Shown here: in pieces, positions 25,645 to 42,213 of the stretch
Numbering within the stretch: position 1 is the stretch's first letter
Layout of the letters: every line of letters begins with the position of its first letter
Assembly: GCA_916048095.2 (NCBI GenBank)
Contig: OU696572.1
Span: 1,332,501 to 1,396,500, forward strand
DNA length: 64,000 nt
From: Sacculina carcini
Lineage: Eukaryota > Arthropoda > Thecostraca > Sacculinidae
Reading direction: 5' to 3'
Notes under the pieces: model-generated
Seen by the model: the letters and a program-made list of their open reading frames with translations, nothing else
Databases searched by the model: none
What the model was told of the DNA's origin: nothing
Made by a program: the position numbers and the translations under genes

Positions 25645-27980
25645 GTGTCGTGTCAGTGCTAGGGTATCAGTGGTGTCGTGTCAGTGCTAGGGTATCAGTG
25701 GTGTCGTGCCAGTGGTGTCGTGTCAGTGCTAGGGTATCAGTGGTGTCGTGTCAGTGGTGTCGTGTCAATGGTGTCGTGTCAATGGTGTCGTGTCAGTGGT
25801 GGCGTGTCAGTGATGTCGTGTCAGTGGTGTTGTGTCAGTGGTGTCGTGTCAGTGGTGTCGTGTCAGTGGTGTCGTGTCAGTGGTGTCGTGTCAGTGGTGT
25901 CGTGTCAGTGGTGTCGTGTCAGTGGTGGAAGAGTGTCAGTGCTAGGGTATCAGTGGTGTCGTGTCAGTGGTACTCTACCAGTGGTGGCGTGTCAGAGTTA
26001 GGGTATCAGTGGTGGCGTGTTAATGGAAGCATGTCAGTGGTGTCGTGTCAGTGGTGGCGTGTCAGTGATGTCGTGTCAGTGGTGGCGTATCAGTGGTGTC
26101 GTGTCAGTGGTGTCGTGTCAGTGCTAGGGTATCAGTAGTGTCGTGTCAGTGCTAGGGTATCAGTGGTGTCGTGTCAGTGGTGTCGTGTCAGTGGTGTCGT
26201 GTCAGTGGTGTCGTGTCAGTGGTGTCGTGTCAGTGGTGTCGTGCCAGTGGTGTCGTGTCAGTGGTGTCGTGTCAGTGGTGTCGTGTCAGTGCTAGGGTAT
26301 CAGTGGTGTCGTGTCAGTGGTGTCGTGTCAGTGGTGTCGTGTCAGTGGTGTCGTGTCAGTGCTAGGGTATCAGTGGTGTCGTGTCAGTGGTGTCGTGTCA
26401 GTGGTGTCGTGTCAGTGGTGTCGTGTCAGTGCTAGGGTATCAGTGGTGTCGTGTCAGTGGTGTCGTGTCAGTGGTGTCGTGTCAGTGGTGTCGTGTCAGT
26501 GCTAGGGTATCAGTGGTGTCGTGTCAGTGGTGTCGTGTCAGTGCTAGGGTATCAGTGGTGTCGTGTCAGTGCTAGGGTATCAGTGGTGTCGTGTCAGTGG
26601 TGTCGTGTCAGTGGTGTCGTGTCAGTGCTAGGGTATCAGTGATGTCGTGTCAGTGGTGTCGTGTCAGTGGTGTCGTGTCAGTGCTAGGGTATAAGTGGTG
26701 TCGTGTCAGTGGTGTCGTGTCAGTGATGTCGTGTCAGTGGTACCCTGTCAGTGGTGTCGTGTCAGTGGTGTCGTGTCAGTGCTAGGGTATCAGTGGTGTC
26801 GTGTCAGTGGTGTCGTGTCAGTGGTGTCGTGTCAGTGGTGGCGTGTCAGTGGTGTCGTGTCAGTGGTGTCGTGTCAGTGGTGTCGTGTCAGTGGTGTCGT
26901 GTCAGTGGTGTCGTGTCAGTGGTGTCGTGTCAGTGGTGGCGTGTCAGTGGTGTCGTGTGTCAGTGGTGTCGTGTCAGTGATGTCGTGTCAGTGATGTCGT
27001 GTCAATGGTGTTGTGTCAGTGGTTTCGTGTCAGTGATGTCGTGTCAGTGGTACCCTGTCAGTGGTGTCGCGTCAGTGGTGGCAGAGTGTCAGTGGTGGAA
27101 GCGTGTCAGAGGCATCAGTGGTGTCGTGCTAGTCGTACTCTACCAGTGGTGTCAGTGTTAGGGTATCAGTGGTGGCGTGTTAAGGGAAGCATGTCAGTGG
27201 TGTCGTGTCAGTGGTGTCGTGTCAGTGATGTCGTGTCAGTGGTGTCGTGTCAGTGGTGTCGTGTCAGTGCTATCAGTGGTGGCGTGTCAGTGGTGTCGTG
27301 TCAGTGCTAGGGTATAAGTGGTGGCGTGTCAGTGGTGGCAGAGTGTCAGTGCTAGGGTATGAGTGGTGGCGTGTCAGAGTTAGGGTATGAGTGGTGGCGT
27401 GTTAATGGAAGCATGCCAGTGGTGTTGTGTTAGTGGTGGCGTGTCAGTGGTGGAGTGTCAGTGATATCGTGTCAGTGGTGTCGTGTCAGTGATGTCGTGT
27501 CAGTGGTACCCTGTCAGTGGTGTCGTGTCAGTGGTGGAGTGTCAGTGATATCGTGTCAGTGGTGTCGTGTCAGTGATGTCGTGTCAGTGATGTCGTGTCA
27601 GTGATGGCAGAGTGTCAGTGGTACCCTGTCAGTGGTGTCGCGTCAGTGGTGGCAGAGTGTCAGTGGTGGAAGAGTGTCAGTGGTGGAAGAGTGTCAGTGG
27701 TGGAAGAGTGTCAGTGGTGGAAGAGTGTCAGTGGTGGAAGAGTGTCAGTGGTGGAAGAGTGTCAGTGGTGGAAGAGTGTCAGTGGCATCAGTGATGTCCT
27801 GCTAGTGGTACTCTACCAGTGGTGGCGTGTCAGAGTTAGGGTATCAGTGGTGGCGTGTTAATGGAAGCATGTCAGTGGTGTCGTGTCAGTGGTGGCGTGT
27901 CAGTGGTGTCGTGTCAGTAGTTGCGTGTCAGTGGTGTCTTGTCAGTGGCGGCGTGACAGTGGTGTCGTGTCAATGGTGGC
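25645..27980 (+). repeat. 14-bp minisatellite, locus 3, with higher-order units
   Basis: A 2.3-kb array of the 14-bp unit GTGTCGTGTCAGTG interspersed with the variant CTAGGGTATCAGTG. From about 26165 to 26640 the variant recurs at 70-bp spacing (one variant plus four standard units), giving a 70-bp higher-order repeat. From 27658 to 27790 a GGAAGAGTGTCAGTGGT subfamily predominates. Wholly open in the plus direction, but the peptide is repeat-driven. Confidence 0.95.
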
Positions 27981-27989
27981 GAAGGTTGA

Positions 27990-28185
27990 TATAAATAGGG
28001 GGATTGCTCTTCACTCTTCCATTCGTCGTGCCTTTCCTCTGTCATCATCCATCGCGGAAGACTTCATATCAGCTACCTCTGCTGTTGCCGATATGAAGAG
28101 ACGCAGGGGCGCTGGTTTGACTGAGACCCGGGGTAGTTTCGTATCTCCGTCGTCGCTGCGAGGCGGTGGCAGTCGGTGTTATTAA
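27990..28185 (+). promoter_or_regulatory. candidate TATA promoter and 30-codon frame after the minisatellite
   Basis: TATAAATAGGGGG at 27990 stands directly after the 14-bp array. About 25-30 bp downstream is a pyrimidine-rich CTTCACTCTTCC that could be a start site. The next ATG in the segment (28093) opens 30 codons (MKRRRGAGLTETRGS...) to TAA at 28185. No homology recognised; a chance TATA is quite possible. Confidence 0.25.
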
Positions 28186-28189
28186 TGAG

Positions 28190-29578
28190 TCGATTTGATG
28201 AGAACAATCCCGTCATATTTCTTCTCTCTCCCCTCGTCAACAGGGGCGGATGTATCAATGCAGAAATGAGGACTAGAATCTTCCCTCATAAAGAATCTAC
28301 TAAAACTAAGCAAACAAGTTTCAATTATCTGTGTGTATTCTGATTATTACTGAACCACGTATATCCCCAAATATGGCAAATGTGTTTTATGCTGAATATT
28401 AGTGGAGTTAGTTAATTTAACTGTAGCTGGTTGGTCAAATCTTGTGAGAACCAACAACCACTCCGCCTTTTCTTCGCAATCAGATTTTCTGGGCGCGTCC
28501 TTGCGTCTGAGTAGCGGCGGCCGTGGTGGCGGAGTTGATTTCGCACAGTCTCTGTGGACAGAGGGCTCCATCATTCTTGTTTAAACTCAAATATACAGCG
28601 AGATTGCCGCCGCGTGGCTCCGAGACGAGCAGATGCAATCGAGTGACAATGAGGCCTAGGGAAAATTCGGCAATAACTCTAATTTTCGAATAATTATCAT
28701 TTCTCAACCCTAAGCTCTTAAACTCACAACCCTAAGCTCACAACCCTAAGCTCTTAAACTCAGAGCTGTCCTGTGTTTGTGTTGTGTCGTGGGTGTTATG
28801 ACGTAAGTTGTATAAGAACAGCATATTATATTGCATCATGTAATTTGCCATCTTCCCATTTCATCTTGTTTATTTGTTTAAATAAAAATATCGTTAATCA
28901 TTATAGAATTATAAATTCGCCATCGTATGATCATGTATTCATCATTAGTTTCTTCATTTTTATTTTCATCATGACCTCGTTCATTGAGATAAGTCAAAAT
29001 TGAAAATCATATACTGGATAGCATCTTCATACATCATCTCAAAAGTTAAGCTGATTAAGGAAGTTAAGCTTCAGCGGAAGCATAGCTTCACAACTAACAG
29101 CTGAAGTTAAGCTTAAGTTAATTTTGTTTTCATGTCGTCCATCGTGTTTGAATTTGCCAAATCGAATAGTCTCACTCTTATCCTCTTTCTCAGTATTTGA
29201 TTATGCCTGGATTATAACACACACGCAGTCACTCTCGCTCTCTCTCTCTTCTACTCCAGCTTTCTCGCACCAGCACCCGTCTCTGCTGATGACATTTGAA
29301 CGGGTTGAATTCATGTCAGAGGTGCCTTTAGTCGAACTAATTGCCTGTCGGTATGCATTATTGCAATGTTGAAATACCGCCGTTGCAATTCAAACTGTTG
29401 TATGTTTGTCACACATGCAACCCAGAGAATCCAGTCACTTTGCTCTTGCAACGAAAATTTCTGGCTTCGCTAAAAATATTCCTTTATTCATGTAATATAT
29501 TATATACTCATATTTTCTCAACGTATCCACGTTCTCTCAAAGTTCTTTTGCTTATAACCATAATTTGTCTTGCTGTTA
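28190..29578. other. no gene recognised
   Basis: Includes a hAT-like end, CAGGGGCGGATGTATC, near 28240, the short CAACCCTAAGCTC repeat, and several AGTTAAGCT copies at 29045-29120. No exon supported. Confidence 0.55.
28708..28762. repeat. short tandem repeat of CAACCCTAAGCTC
   Basis: Three copies of ACAACCCTAAGCTC, two of them extended by TTAAACTC, so units of 22 and 14 bp alternate. Confidence 0.8.
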
Positions 29579-30470
29579 ATCTAGACCAGGGGTGGGCAAC
29601 CTCCGGCCCGCGGGCCACATCCGGCCCACGAAGGCTTAGCATCCGGCCCGCCACCCTGCTATGCTTTATCATTGCAATCCGGCCCGCAGACTTCCCACTA
29701 AAAGTAGAGAAGAAATTCCAATAAATCTCAAGATTTCCGAAAAAAAACATTATTGAACCACTTTACATTTCATTATTATTGTTATTGTCTGTAGTTTCAC
29801 AAATTACATGCGCGTTTGTTTCTTGTCACTGCTGGAGCAGGGTTGGCTTGATGTTGGTGTTCGATGTGATGTGCTTCTGGCAGAATGGAGCGATTTGATT
29901 GGCTGAGAGATCGTTCGATTATGACGTGTGTGCATATGCATGTCTGTGTGCGGCATTGTGACAAGAGTCTGATTAGCATTTACCGGCATTGTCGTGAGCT
30001 GATTAGTGGAGTTGTTTGCTTTGTGGGCTTGCAGAGTTGTGGCGTTTTGATTGGTGTATTGAATTTTGTACTTAATTACTTGTTCTGTACTGTTATCGTT
30101 AGCACTCATTTATTATTTTTGATGTGAGTCTGTTGTTTATAGGAGTACCTTATACCTATCAATAGAAATCTATGTTAACGAATAAATCAGTAGTTCGTTG
30201 GTAGGGTATTGAATAGCGAAATCTATTGTTGAGATGAATCGCATTGGTAAATATGTTTCCCATCCACAAAAGCCACCGTCATAGTTTTATACATTTATGT
30301 AGAGTGGAAAATATCAGTCTTTGGTGTTTTGTGGTGTTCATTGCTCAGCAGTTATTTGCGTGTTGATGAAATATAGATATGGTAGTGTATTTGGCTATTT
30401 TGTCTCACTTTTTTTGTAACGTGAAATGATGTTATTGTGTATGCTTAATTCTCTTTCTTTTTAGTTCATC

Positions 30471-30602
30471 ATGTCAGCGACCCAGTGCGTTAAGAAGAGG
30501 AAAGTTGACCTCGAGCGTCGGATTTTCAACCCTGAGTGGGAGAAGTATTTTTTCATCGAGCGCTTTGGACAGGCCCAGTGCCTCATATGCTTGAAGACTT
30601 GA
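30471..30602 (+). pseudogene. hAT transposase N-terminal fragment (broken BED finger)
   Basis: Starts ATG and reads MSATQCVKKRKVDLERR..., 43 residues to TGA. It has a KKRKV basic nuclear-localisation-type motif and the first half of a BED finger (CLIC), then stops where the finger should continue to its His pair. The frame differs from the downstream transposase frame, and the sequence jumps straight to the region that lies after the finger in relatives. The cause is an internal deletion with a frame change near 30595. A good acceptor (TTCTCTTTCTTTTTAG) precedes the ATG. Confidence 0.75.
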
Positions 30603-31987
30603 ATAACGTGAGCCTTTCGTCCCGCACCGTTCGTCGCCGCATCGAGGATATGTCGGACAACGTGCACGACTCACTCAAAACACGCCGCTCGAATTTCGTC
30701 GCCTTTTCTCTCGCTCTGGATGAGAGCACCGACACAAAGGACACGGCCCAGCTGTCCATTTTCATTCGCGGCGTCACTGCTGACCTTCAAGTATGTGAGG
30801 AATTCCTGCAGCTTGTCCCGCTACGCAACACCACCACTGGGCAAGACATCTGCGAAGCCGTGCTTTTGTGTGTTGATCAGCACTCTTTGGACCTCTCCCG
30901 TCTTGTATGTGTGACGACCGACGGTGCCCCGGCGATGGTTGGTGAGAAGAAGGGCGCTGCTTCGCTGCTAGTGCGTCACTGTGAAGCTGTCGGATACACT
31001 CAGCCCATTAACAAGATGCACTGCATCATCCACCAAGAGTCCCTGTGCGCTAAGTCTGCCAACCTCGTTGGTGTCATGTCTGTTGTGGTGAAAGTCGTCA
31101 ACTCCATCCTCTCCCGCAGCCTTAACCATCGTCAGTTCCAGGCACTGATAGACGAGGTGAATACGCACTACAACGACCTGCTCTACTTCTGTGAGGTACG
31201 CTGGCTGAGTCGTGGGGCCATGCTGTCTCGGGTGTGCGACCTTCAGCAGGAGATTGCCATATTTTTACGCCAGAAGAACCTTCCCCACGCTGATCAATTC
31301 TCTGATCCGCGGTGGCTAGCTCGCCTGGCCCTGCTCACTGACATCACGGCGCACCTGAACACCCTCAACATGAAGCTGCAAGGCAAAGATATTCTCGTGA
31401 CAGACATGTACGCGCACATTACTGCCTTTGAGGTTAAACTGCGCTTGTGGGAGGCTGAATTGGCTTCTGGTCAGTTCATGCACTTTCCTCGCCTTGCTGC
31501 ATGTGCCGCTGACGATGTGGACCTGAACACATGCGTTAGTGTCGTCAGCACTCTACGTGACGAATTCGCTTCCCGTTTTACAGGAGTCAGGGTGCTGGCT
31601 GCCGACTTCAAGCTTTTCACTGCTCCATTCGACTTTCCCGTGGAAGACGCCCCTGCCTCCCTGCAGATGGAGTTGGTGGAGCTACAATGCAATGATGAAA
31701 TGAAGGCGAAATTCCGCATCTCTTCTCCGCTGCCTTTCTTCCGTGACATTGTTCTCCCTACTAAAAATTTTCAAAAACACATTGCGCATGTCCAACGCAT
31801 TGTGGCCATGTTTGGCAGCACCTATTGCTGTGAACAGCTCTTCTCAAAAATGACGTACACAAAGTCTCGCCTTCGCTCCCAACTCTCAGACCGCCATCTC
31901 AATGACATTCTTTTGTTGTCAACCTCAACCATCGAGCCAGACATGGAAATGCTTCTTCATGGCAAACAACACCAGCAATCTCATTGA
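30536..31987 (+). CDS. hAT transposase, GTF2IRD2/ZBED-like group, N-terminally truncated
   Basis: Cut-and-paste transposase acting on the element's own ends in the nucleus. The open frame has 483 codons. Homology begins near residue 24 (NVSLSSRTVRRRIEDM); the preceding residues are out-of-frame readthrough and the printed Met is probably not the natural start. Catalytic features: first Asp in LALDEST (D62), second Asp in VTTDGAPAM (D129), C-x2-H in MHCIIHQ (C163, H166), EVRWLSRG (R222, W223), and the Glu in the hATC dimerisation block CCEQLFSKM (E433), which continues to residue 465. The core looks intact. What is missing is the BED zinc finger and the linker that should precede it, so this copy probably cannot bind DNA normally. 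Confidence 0.88.
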   Translation: MGEVFFHRALWTGPVPHMLEDLNNVSLSSRTVRRRIEDMSDNVHDSLKTRRSNFVAFSLALDESTDTKDTAQLSIFIRGVTADLQVCEEFLQLVPLRNTTTGQDICEAVLLCVDQHSLDLSRLVCVTTDGAPAMVGEKKGAASLLVRHCEAVGYTQPINKMHCIIHQESLCAKSANLVGVMSVVVKVVNSILSRSLNHRQFQALIDEVNTHYNDLLYFCEVRWLSRGAMLSRVCDLQQEIAIFLRQKNLPHADQFSDPRWLARLALLTDITAHLNTLNMKLQGKDILVTDMYAHITAFEVKLRLWEAELASGQFMHFPRLAACAADDVDLNTCVSVVSTLRDEFASRFTGVRVLAADFKLFTAPFDFPVEDAPASLQMELVELQCNDEMKAKFRISSPLPFFRDIVLPTKNFQKHIAHVQRIVAMFGSTYCCEQLFSKMTYTKSRLRSQLSDRHLNDILLLSTSTIEPDMEMLLHGKQHQQSH

Positions 31988-32152
31988 TTTATAAAGTGTT
32001 TGAAACAACTTTTGTATAATTTATTCATATAATCAATGCATTATACAAAATATAGTAATTCTGAGATTTTGTTTTCACTCCGGCCCGCGACTTCCTTCCA
32101 AGTGTCTCTTCTGGCCCTCACTCTGAAAAGGTTGCCTGCCCCTGATCTAGAC

Positions 32153-32250
32153 CATTGGAATGGAGCGTTGCCAAGTGGGAAATTAAATGTCGAACAGGAC
32201 GATAAATGACTGTTTTATCAATCCAAATTAGTTTATTTTCGTTCCTACCG
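32153..32250 (+). mobile_element. truncated copy of the CAGTGGTTCTTAACC MITE family
   Basis: Similar to 3588-3690: the order GGAATGGA, CAAGTGGGAA, AAATGTCGAACAG, CAATCCAAATTAGTTTATTTT is shared with mismatches. The first about 45 bp are absent. It lies directly against the 2.6-kb hAT element. Confidence 0.6.
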
Positions 32251-35200
32251 AAAAACTAGCATTTAGTTTTAATTCAATTGGAATTCTACTTCTACCAGAC
32301 GTCTCTAGGAAATTTCTTTTTTTGTTTTGCAGTCAATTAACCTGGCCAGATATATAGTTGCTAAGCACATGCTCCACGAAATACAAAATATCAGTTGTTT
32401 TTCCGTGTAGAAACACATTCTTGGTCGGTGCATATGCCTGAAACAATGCAATCATTTTCTGCTTCGAGATCGATTGTCAAACTCCATTCGACAGAGAAGC
32501 GATCAGCTCTCTTTCAACTCGTATATTTTGTGCAATCTCTCCCTTTTTACTCTCGTTTGGCTCGTGAACCTTTCAAGTCAACGAAGCGGGGAGCTGAAGA
32601 TCAAACGCACACAAAGTCCCATATACACATACACTCGCACATGCTTGTATCATAAGTGGACTTGAGTGTTGGCAATACTCCTGAGGGAATTCTCAAACAC
32701 TTTGCCTCCTTGTGTATCTATCGAGGAATTCGTGCTGCATACACAAATTTCGATACAGCGATAAATATACCACCCCGTATATTTGACTGGGACTTTGTGT
32801 CTCATAGGGGCCCAGAAATCACTACCTTTGCTGCAGTGTGTAATACAGTACTAAGGTACTCTTAAATATATTTTGGAAATGCCGCAGATTGTTGCTTAGT
32901 TTGTGTATGTGCAAAATTATCAAGCGGTAATTTCAGACATTCCCATATGAAACATCTTTAGAAAATAACCAATTGATTTATTGGGGCGTCTTTTGTTTGT
33001 TTGTGCGTGTGTGAGTGCATATTTGTTGTGTGTGTGTGTGTGTGTGTGTGCATGTGTGTGTGTGTGTGCTTGACTAAGGGAAGTAGCCAGTTGTGTAACA
33101 GCTGACAAATTGGCAACGCGCGCCAACTTGTTGCAAAATTTGGCGCCAATTTCTCGTGTGAGTTTCGCGCGCAAATAGCGATGCTTGTTTGGCGACTTTG
33201 GCTCGCACGAGACAAACTTTGGCCACTGCGCTCAGAGCGAGCGCAAATTAATTTAACACTGTCACGAATTGTCTATGTCTACGACGTGCAGAAGGATGTC
33301 TTGTCTTCTTGGGCGTTTAATTCTGGTTGTATCTTCCAGAATGCATTGTTTCGCTACCCGCTGGCTTACAGACAACTCTACACACTTGATTTTTGGTTAA
33401 GCTGTGGATGTGTTTGTGGACATATGTGTGTGTGTGTATCCATCAGAGGCGAGAAGAGCATAAGTAATATAAAGAAAGCAGTGAATTTATCAAGTAGATT
33501 TATTCGGATACATTCATTATATGATATGAAATATCGAGAACCGATGTTGAATTTCAAAAACGATAGAAAAGTCTGAACTCCAACAGCACATCATCCGTTG
33601 TCTCTGCATAAAATCTCATTTCTGTTTTTCTTTGAATACAATAATAACGAAGAATATATCAATGTCTATTTTTGATTTAATACAGCTACACTTCATCAGA
33701 TGCTTTAGTATATATTATAATATTCATAGAATTAGAACCTACCTTCGATCATTGAATATTTCTGAATACAGAATGGAGGGTATACGTGCATACCCAGTAT
33801 GTAACACTCTTATACTGTAGTAAATGAGACATGTATACAACCATAATTGTATGCAGTTCTGCTTCCGGAATTGGCATTCTTCATCCACGTTCATTTGCTA
33901 ATTCTGTGTATTCTCGCCTTGGATGCATGACGGGATTATCTCCCCTCATCCATGCGATCAATACTTCTTTATTTGTGTTCATTCATACCGCGACGTAATT
34001 GAACGGGGCTGATTATTGCCTCTATTGTCACCTTCTCCGATTTGCAATCATGGCTGAATTGTGTAGGCATAGTGGTAGGCTAATACAAAGTATCAAACAC
34101 AGAAATCACTAACTTACTACACTTTGCAGACTTCATGATATTCTGTATTTTATTAATACGGTTCCAGATATTGACATTTTCAATGTACAATATAATTTGA
34201 CTGACCCAATAGCTATTAATTTTTTTCTCTCAAGAATCCAAGTAGATTTTGCAGATAAGACATTGTCTGATTATGCGGTGATTATAAGTTAGTGATATTG
34301 CTCCATGTTTGCTAAAAAATTAAATAAAACGTTAAATTTTACCTTGCCTACTTTTATTTTGACATTCACTCAGGCATATAAGCTCAAGTGCACACACACA
34401 CACACACACACATACGCACACACATACACACACACACTGACAGACACACATACACATGTTGAAGGACTTAATCGTTGATGCAGCGACATATTTCTCAGTT
34501 GTCGGGCATATGTCTCAAGCTGGACTTGTCACATGTTCGCCTGATTCAGCAGTTACTAGACGATACTGAATCTCGCACGATTGGCATCATTAGAAACAAC
34601 GACCGACTTCGTGATGCCAGATGTGTCGTTTAGATTGCCAAGCAAATTTAATTTGGGGATATGAAGTCACTTATGTAGAAGTTTGAAATGTCGACATATA
34701 AAATATTGAATGTTTCAGCTATAATTTTTTATATAATGATGATTAATTAATTGATTAATGTGTTTGATTAATGTGTTTGTATACATTTAAATTAATCTGC
34801 TATATCAGAGTGATATACCAAGTAAATTTTTTGTGAAAATATTAGTCTGCAGTGCGGACCAGCTTCGGATTACTTCTGAGATTTCAGCAAAGGCGCTTTT
34901 TGCAAATATTTCAGCAGAATATCGTTTTTCTGGTCAGACCTAGTCTAGTTACTGGAAAAATGCAGTCCAGTACAAACCAGTAAAATGGTCGAGTCAAAGC
35001 GACTACAGCTTGTATCTCGGAAGGTTTAGTTTAGTTTTGCATTTGTGCGCTATAGTGAATACCAATTGTTGATGTTGTAATGCCAATAGAACGTGGATCT
35101 CAGCTTTCTTTCTCTTCAATCGTTGGAAATCAGCTATGCTTATAAGAGACTGTTTGGTCACTGAAGCTGCGCATAATGAGCTGTCACATTTGTTTTAGTT

Positions 35201-35931
35201 GACGCAACTAGCTGTCACATTGGCAAAACACTGTTTCTGAGGGCGTTTTGGCGTGTGAATGAATGAGATCTAGGCTTGTATTCTCAAATTACCAAAATTA
35301 CACGCGAAATACCGTAATATATAAAACATACAGACATTTGCGCCAATAATCTCTTAGCATTCCTTGATAACTACATAACCGATATATATCCCCGGAAATA
35401 CAGATGCGCCACAGACAACAGCACAACGTCCTGAGTATGGTAATTTAATTAAACTGCATACTGTCGACGTATCACGAGAAAACGTAAAAACTTGGACCAA
35501 TTTTCTCAACCGAATATGTTAAGGTGTGAGCACGTTTAGGCGTATTGTCTTCAATTGTCAATTGTGCGACCCATTGCGGCATACTTGCTAGTTGGCTCTG
35601 TATGCAAATATGAATTTCCAATTTATTTCTCATCTTGCAGCTCTGAACTTCTGCCTTGAACCTGCACTGTTATCGGCTTAACTCGCTAATGCTCGCATAT
35701 CCGTCTTGAGCTCTTTCCTGTCGGCGATCGCTGGTCTCACTCGACTGCTTGGCAAGCAGGGCGGTTAATTTGTATTTTTGATTTAGACACTTGGCGCGGC
35801 TCGGGCTGACATCGGCAAGATAAGTGGATCAGACACAGTGGAGGCAGCGTGCAAGCCTGGCTGGCGCTTGGCTGCCGACGGTAAATCAGTGACTGTCAGC
35901 GGATCATGTCAGCAAAATCCGTCTCAATCCG

Positions 35932-35964
<33 letters not shown>

Positions 35965-35990
35965 GTCACTGACACACGGCCATCTACAAA
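32251..35990. other. no gene recognised
   Basis: Mostly unique AT-rich sequence with CA tracts at 34392-34450 and 35935-35962 and a GT tract at 33029-33068. The frame at 33181-33576 (131 codons) lacks recognisable domains. Confidence 0.55.
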
Positions 35991-35999
35991 TCTTCACCT

Positions 36000-36188
36000 C
36001 TATTTCCGCGCAGTGGTCGTCGTTTTGACCGCCAGCGTCCGCTGCCTGTACCAAATGATAGAAACGCTCCCGATGCACGTGTCAGAGTCCAGGCTGCCGT
36101 CTTCGTCGAGTTCGACGCATTGATATGCTGTCGGCGAGCTGTCGACGCACAATTCAATCGGCGGCAGCTGCCCTGATGGGGAGGGCTG
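36000..36188 (-). CDS. possible terminal coding exon, unknown protein
   Basis: On the minus strand a polypyrimidine stretch and acceptor (CCCCTCCCCATTCCAG) precede 62 codons: QPSPSGQLPPIELCVD..., then CVELDEDGSLDSDTCIGS and IIWYRQRTLAVK, then TAG. Composition is coding-like and the local GC content is higher than its surroundings. I do not recognise the protein and found no partner exons, so it may be fortuitous. Confidence 0.2.
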   Translation of the reverse strand, partial: QPSPSGQLPPIELCVDSSPTAYQCVELDEDGSLDSDTCIGSVSIIWYRQRTLAVKTTTTARK

Positions 36189-36259
36189 CTGGAATGGGGA
36201 GGGGAAGCAGCGCATGGGGCACGAGTGCGTGGGAGACTCGGGTCCCTAGACAAATCACC

Positions 36260-41750
<5,491 letters not shown>

Positions 41751-41754
41751 TATA

Positions 41755-42213
41755 CTGTGAGTATATTGTGAGTATATTGCGAGCATATTGTGAGCATATT
41801 GTGAGCATATTGTGAGCATATTGTGAGCATATTGTGAGCATATTGTGAGCATATTGTAAGTATATTGTGAGTATATTGTGAACATATTTTGAGTATACTG
41901 TGAGTATATTGTGAGCATATTGTGAGCATACTGTGAGCATATTGTGAGCATATTGTGAGCATATTGTGAGTATACTGTGACCATATTGTGAGCATGTTGT
42001 GAGCATTTTGTGAGTATATTGTCAGCATTTTGTGAGTAAATTGTGAGTATATTGTGAGCATATTGTGAGCATATTGTTAGCATTTTGTCAGTATATTGTG
42101 AGCATATTGTGAGCATTTTGTGAGTATATTGTCAGCATTTTGTGAGTAAATTGTGAGAATATTGTGAGTATATTGTGAGTATATTGTGAGCATATTATGA
42201 GCATATTGCTCAG
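41755..42213. repeat. 11-bp minisatellite
   Basis: About 40 copies of GTGAGCATATT, alternating with GTGAGTATATT and occasional GTCAGCATTTT units. The minus strand is open in all three frames (LTICSQYAHN-type peptides) for up to 133 codons, an artefact of the 33-nt cycle. Confidence 0.95.

Larger units (their letters stand above)
29587..32144 (+). mobile_element. hAT transposon with TIRs and 8-bp target duplication
   Basis: Left end CAGGGGTGGGCAACCT (29587-29602) and right end AGGTTGCCTGCCCCTG (32129-32144) are inverted repeats matching at 14 of 16 positions. Both sides carry the identical 8-bp duplication ATCTAGAC (29579-29586 and 32145-32152), the hallmark of hAT insertion. The 2558-bp body holds one transposase gene in the plus direction. 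CCGG-rich subterminal stretches lie inside both ends. The perfect duplication suggests a fairly recent insertion. The right junction abuts a truncated MITE copy. Confidence 0.93.

Noticed and set aside
25602..26138. 178-codon Cys/Trp-rich repeat protein
   Set aside because: It reads through the 14-bp minisatellite, and several overlapping frames show the same peptide. There is no conserved start.
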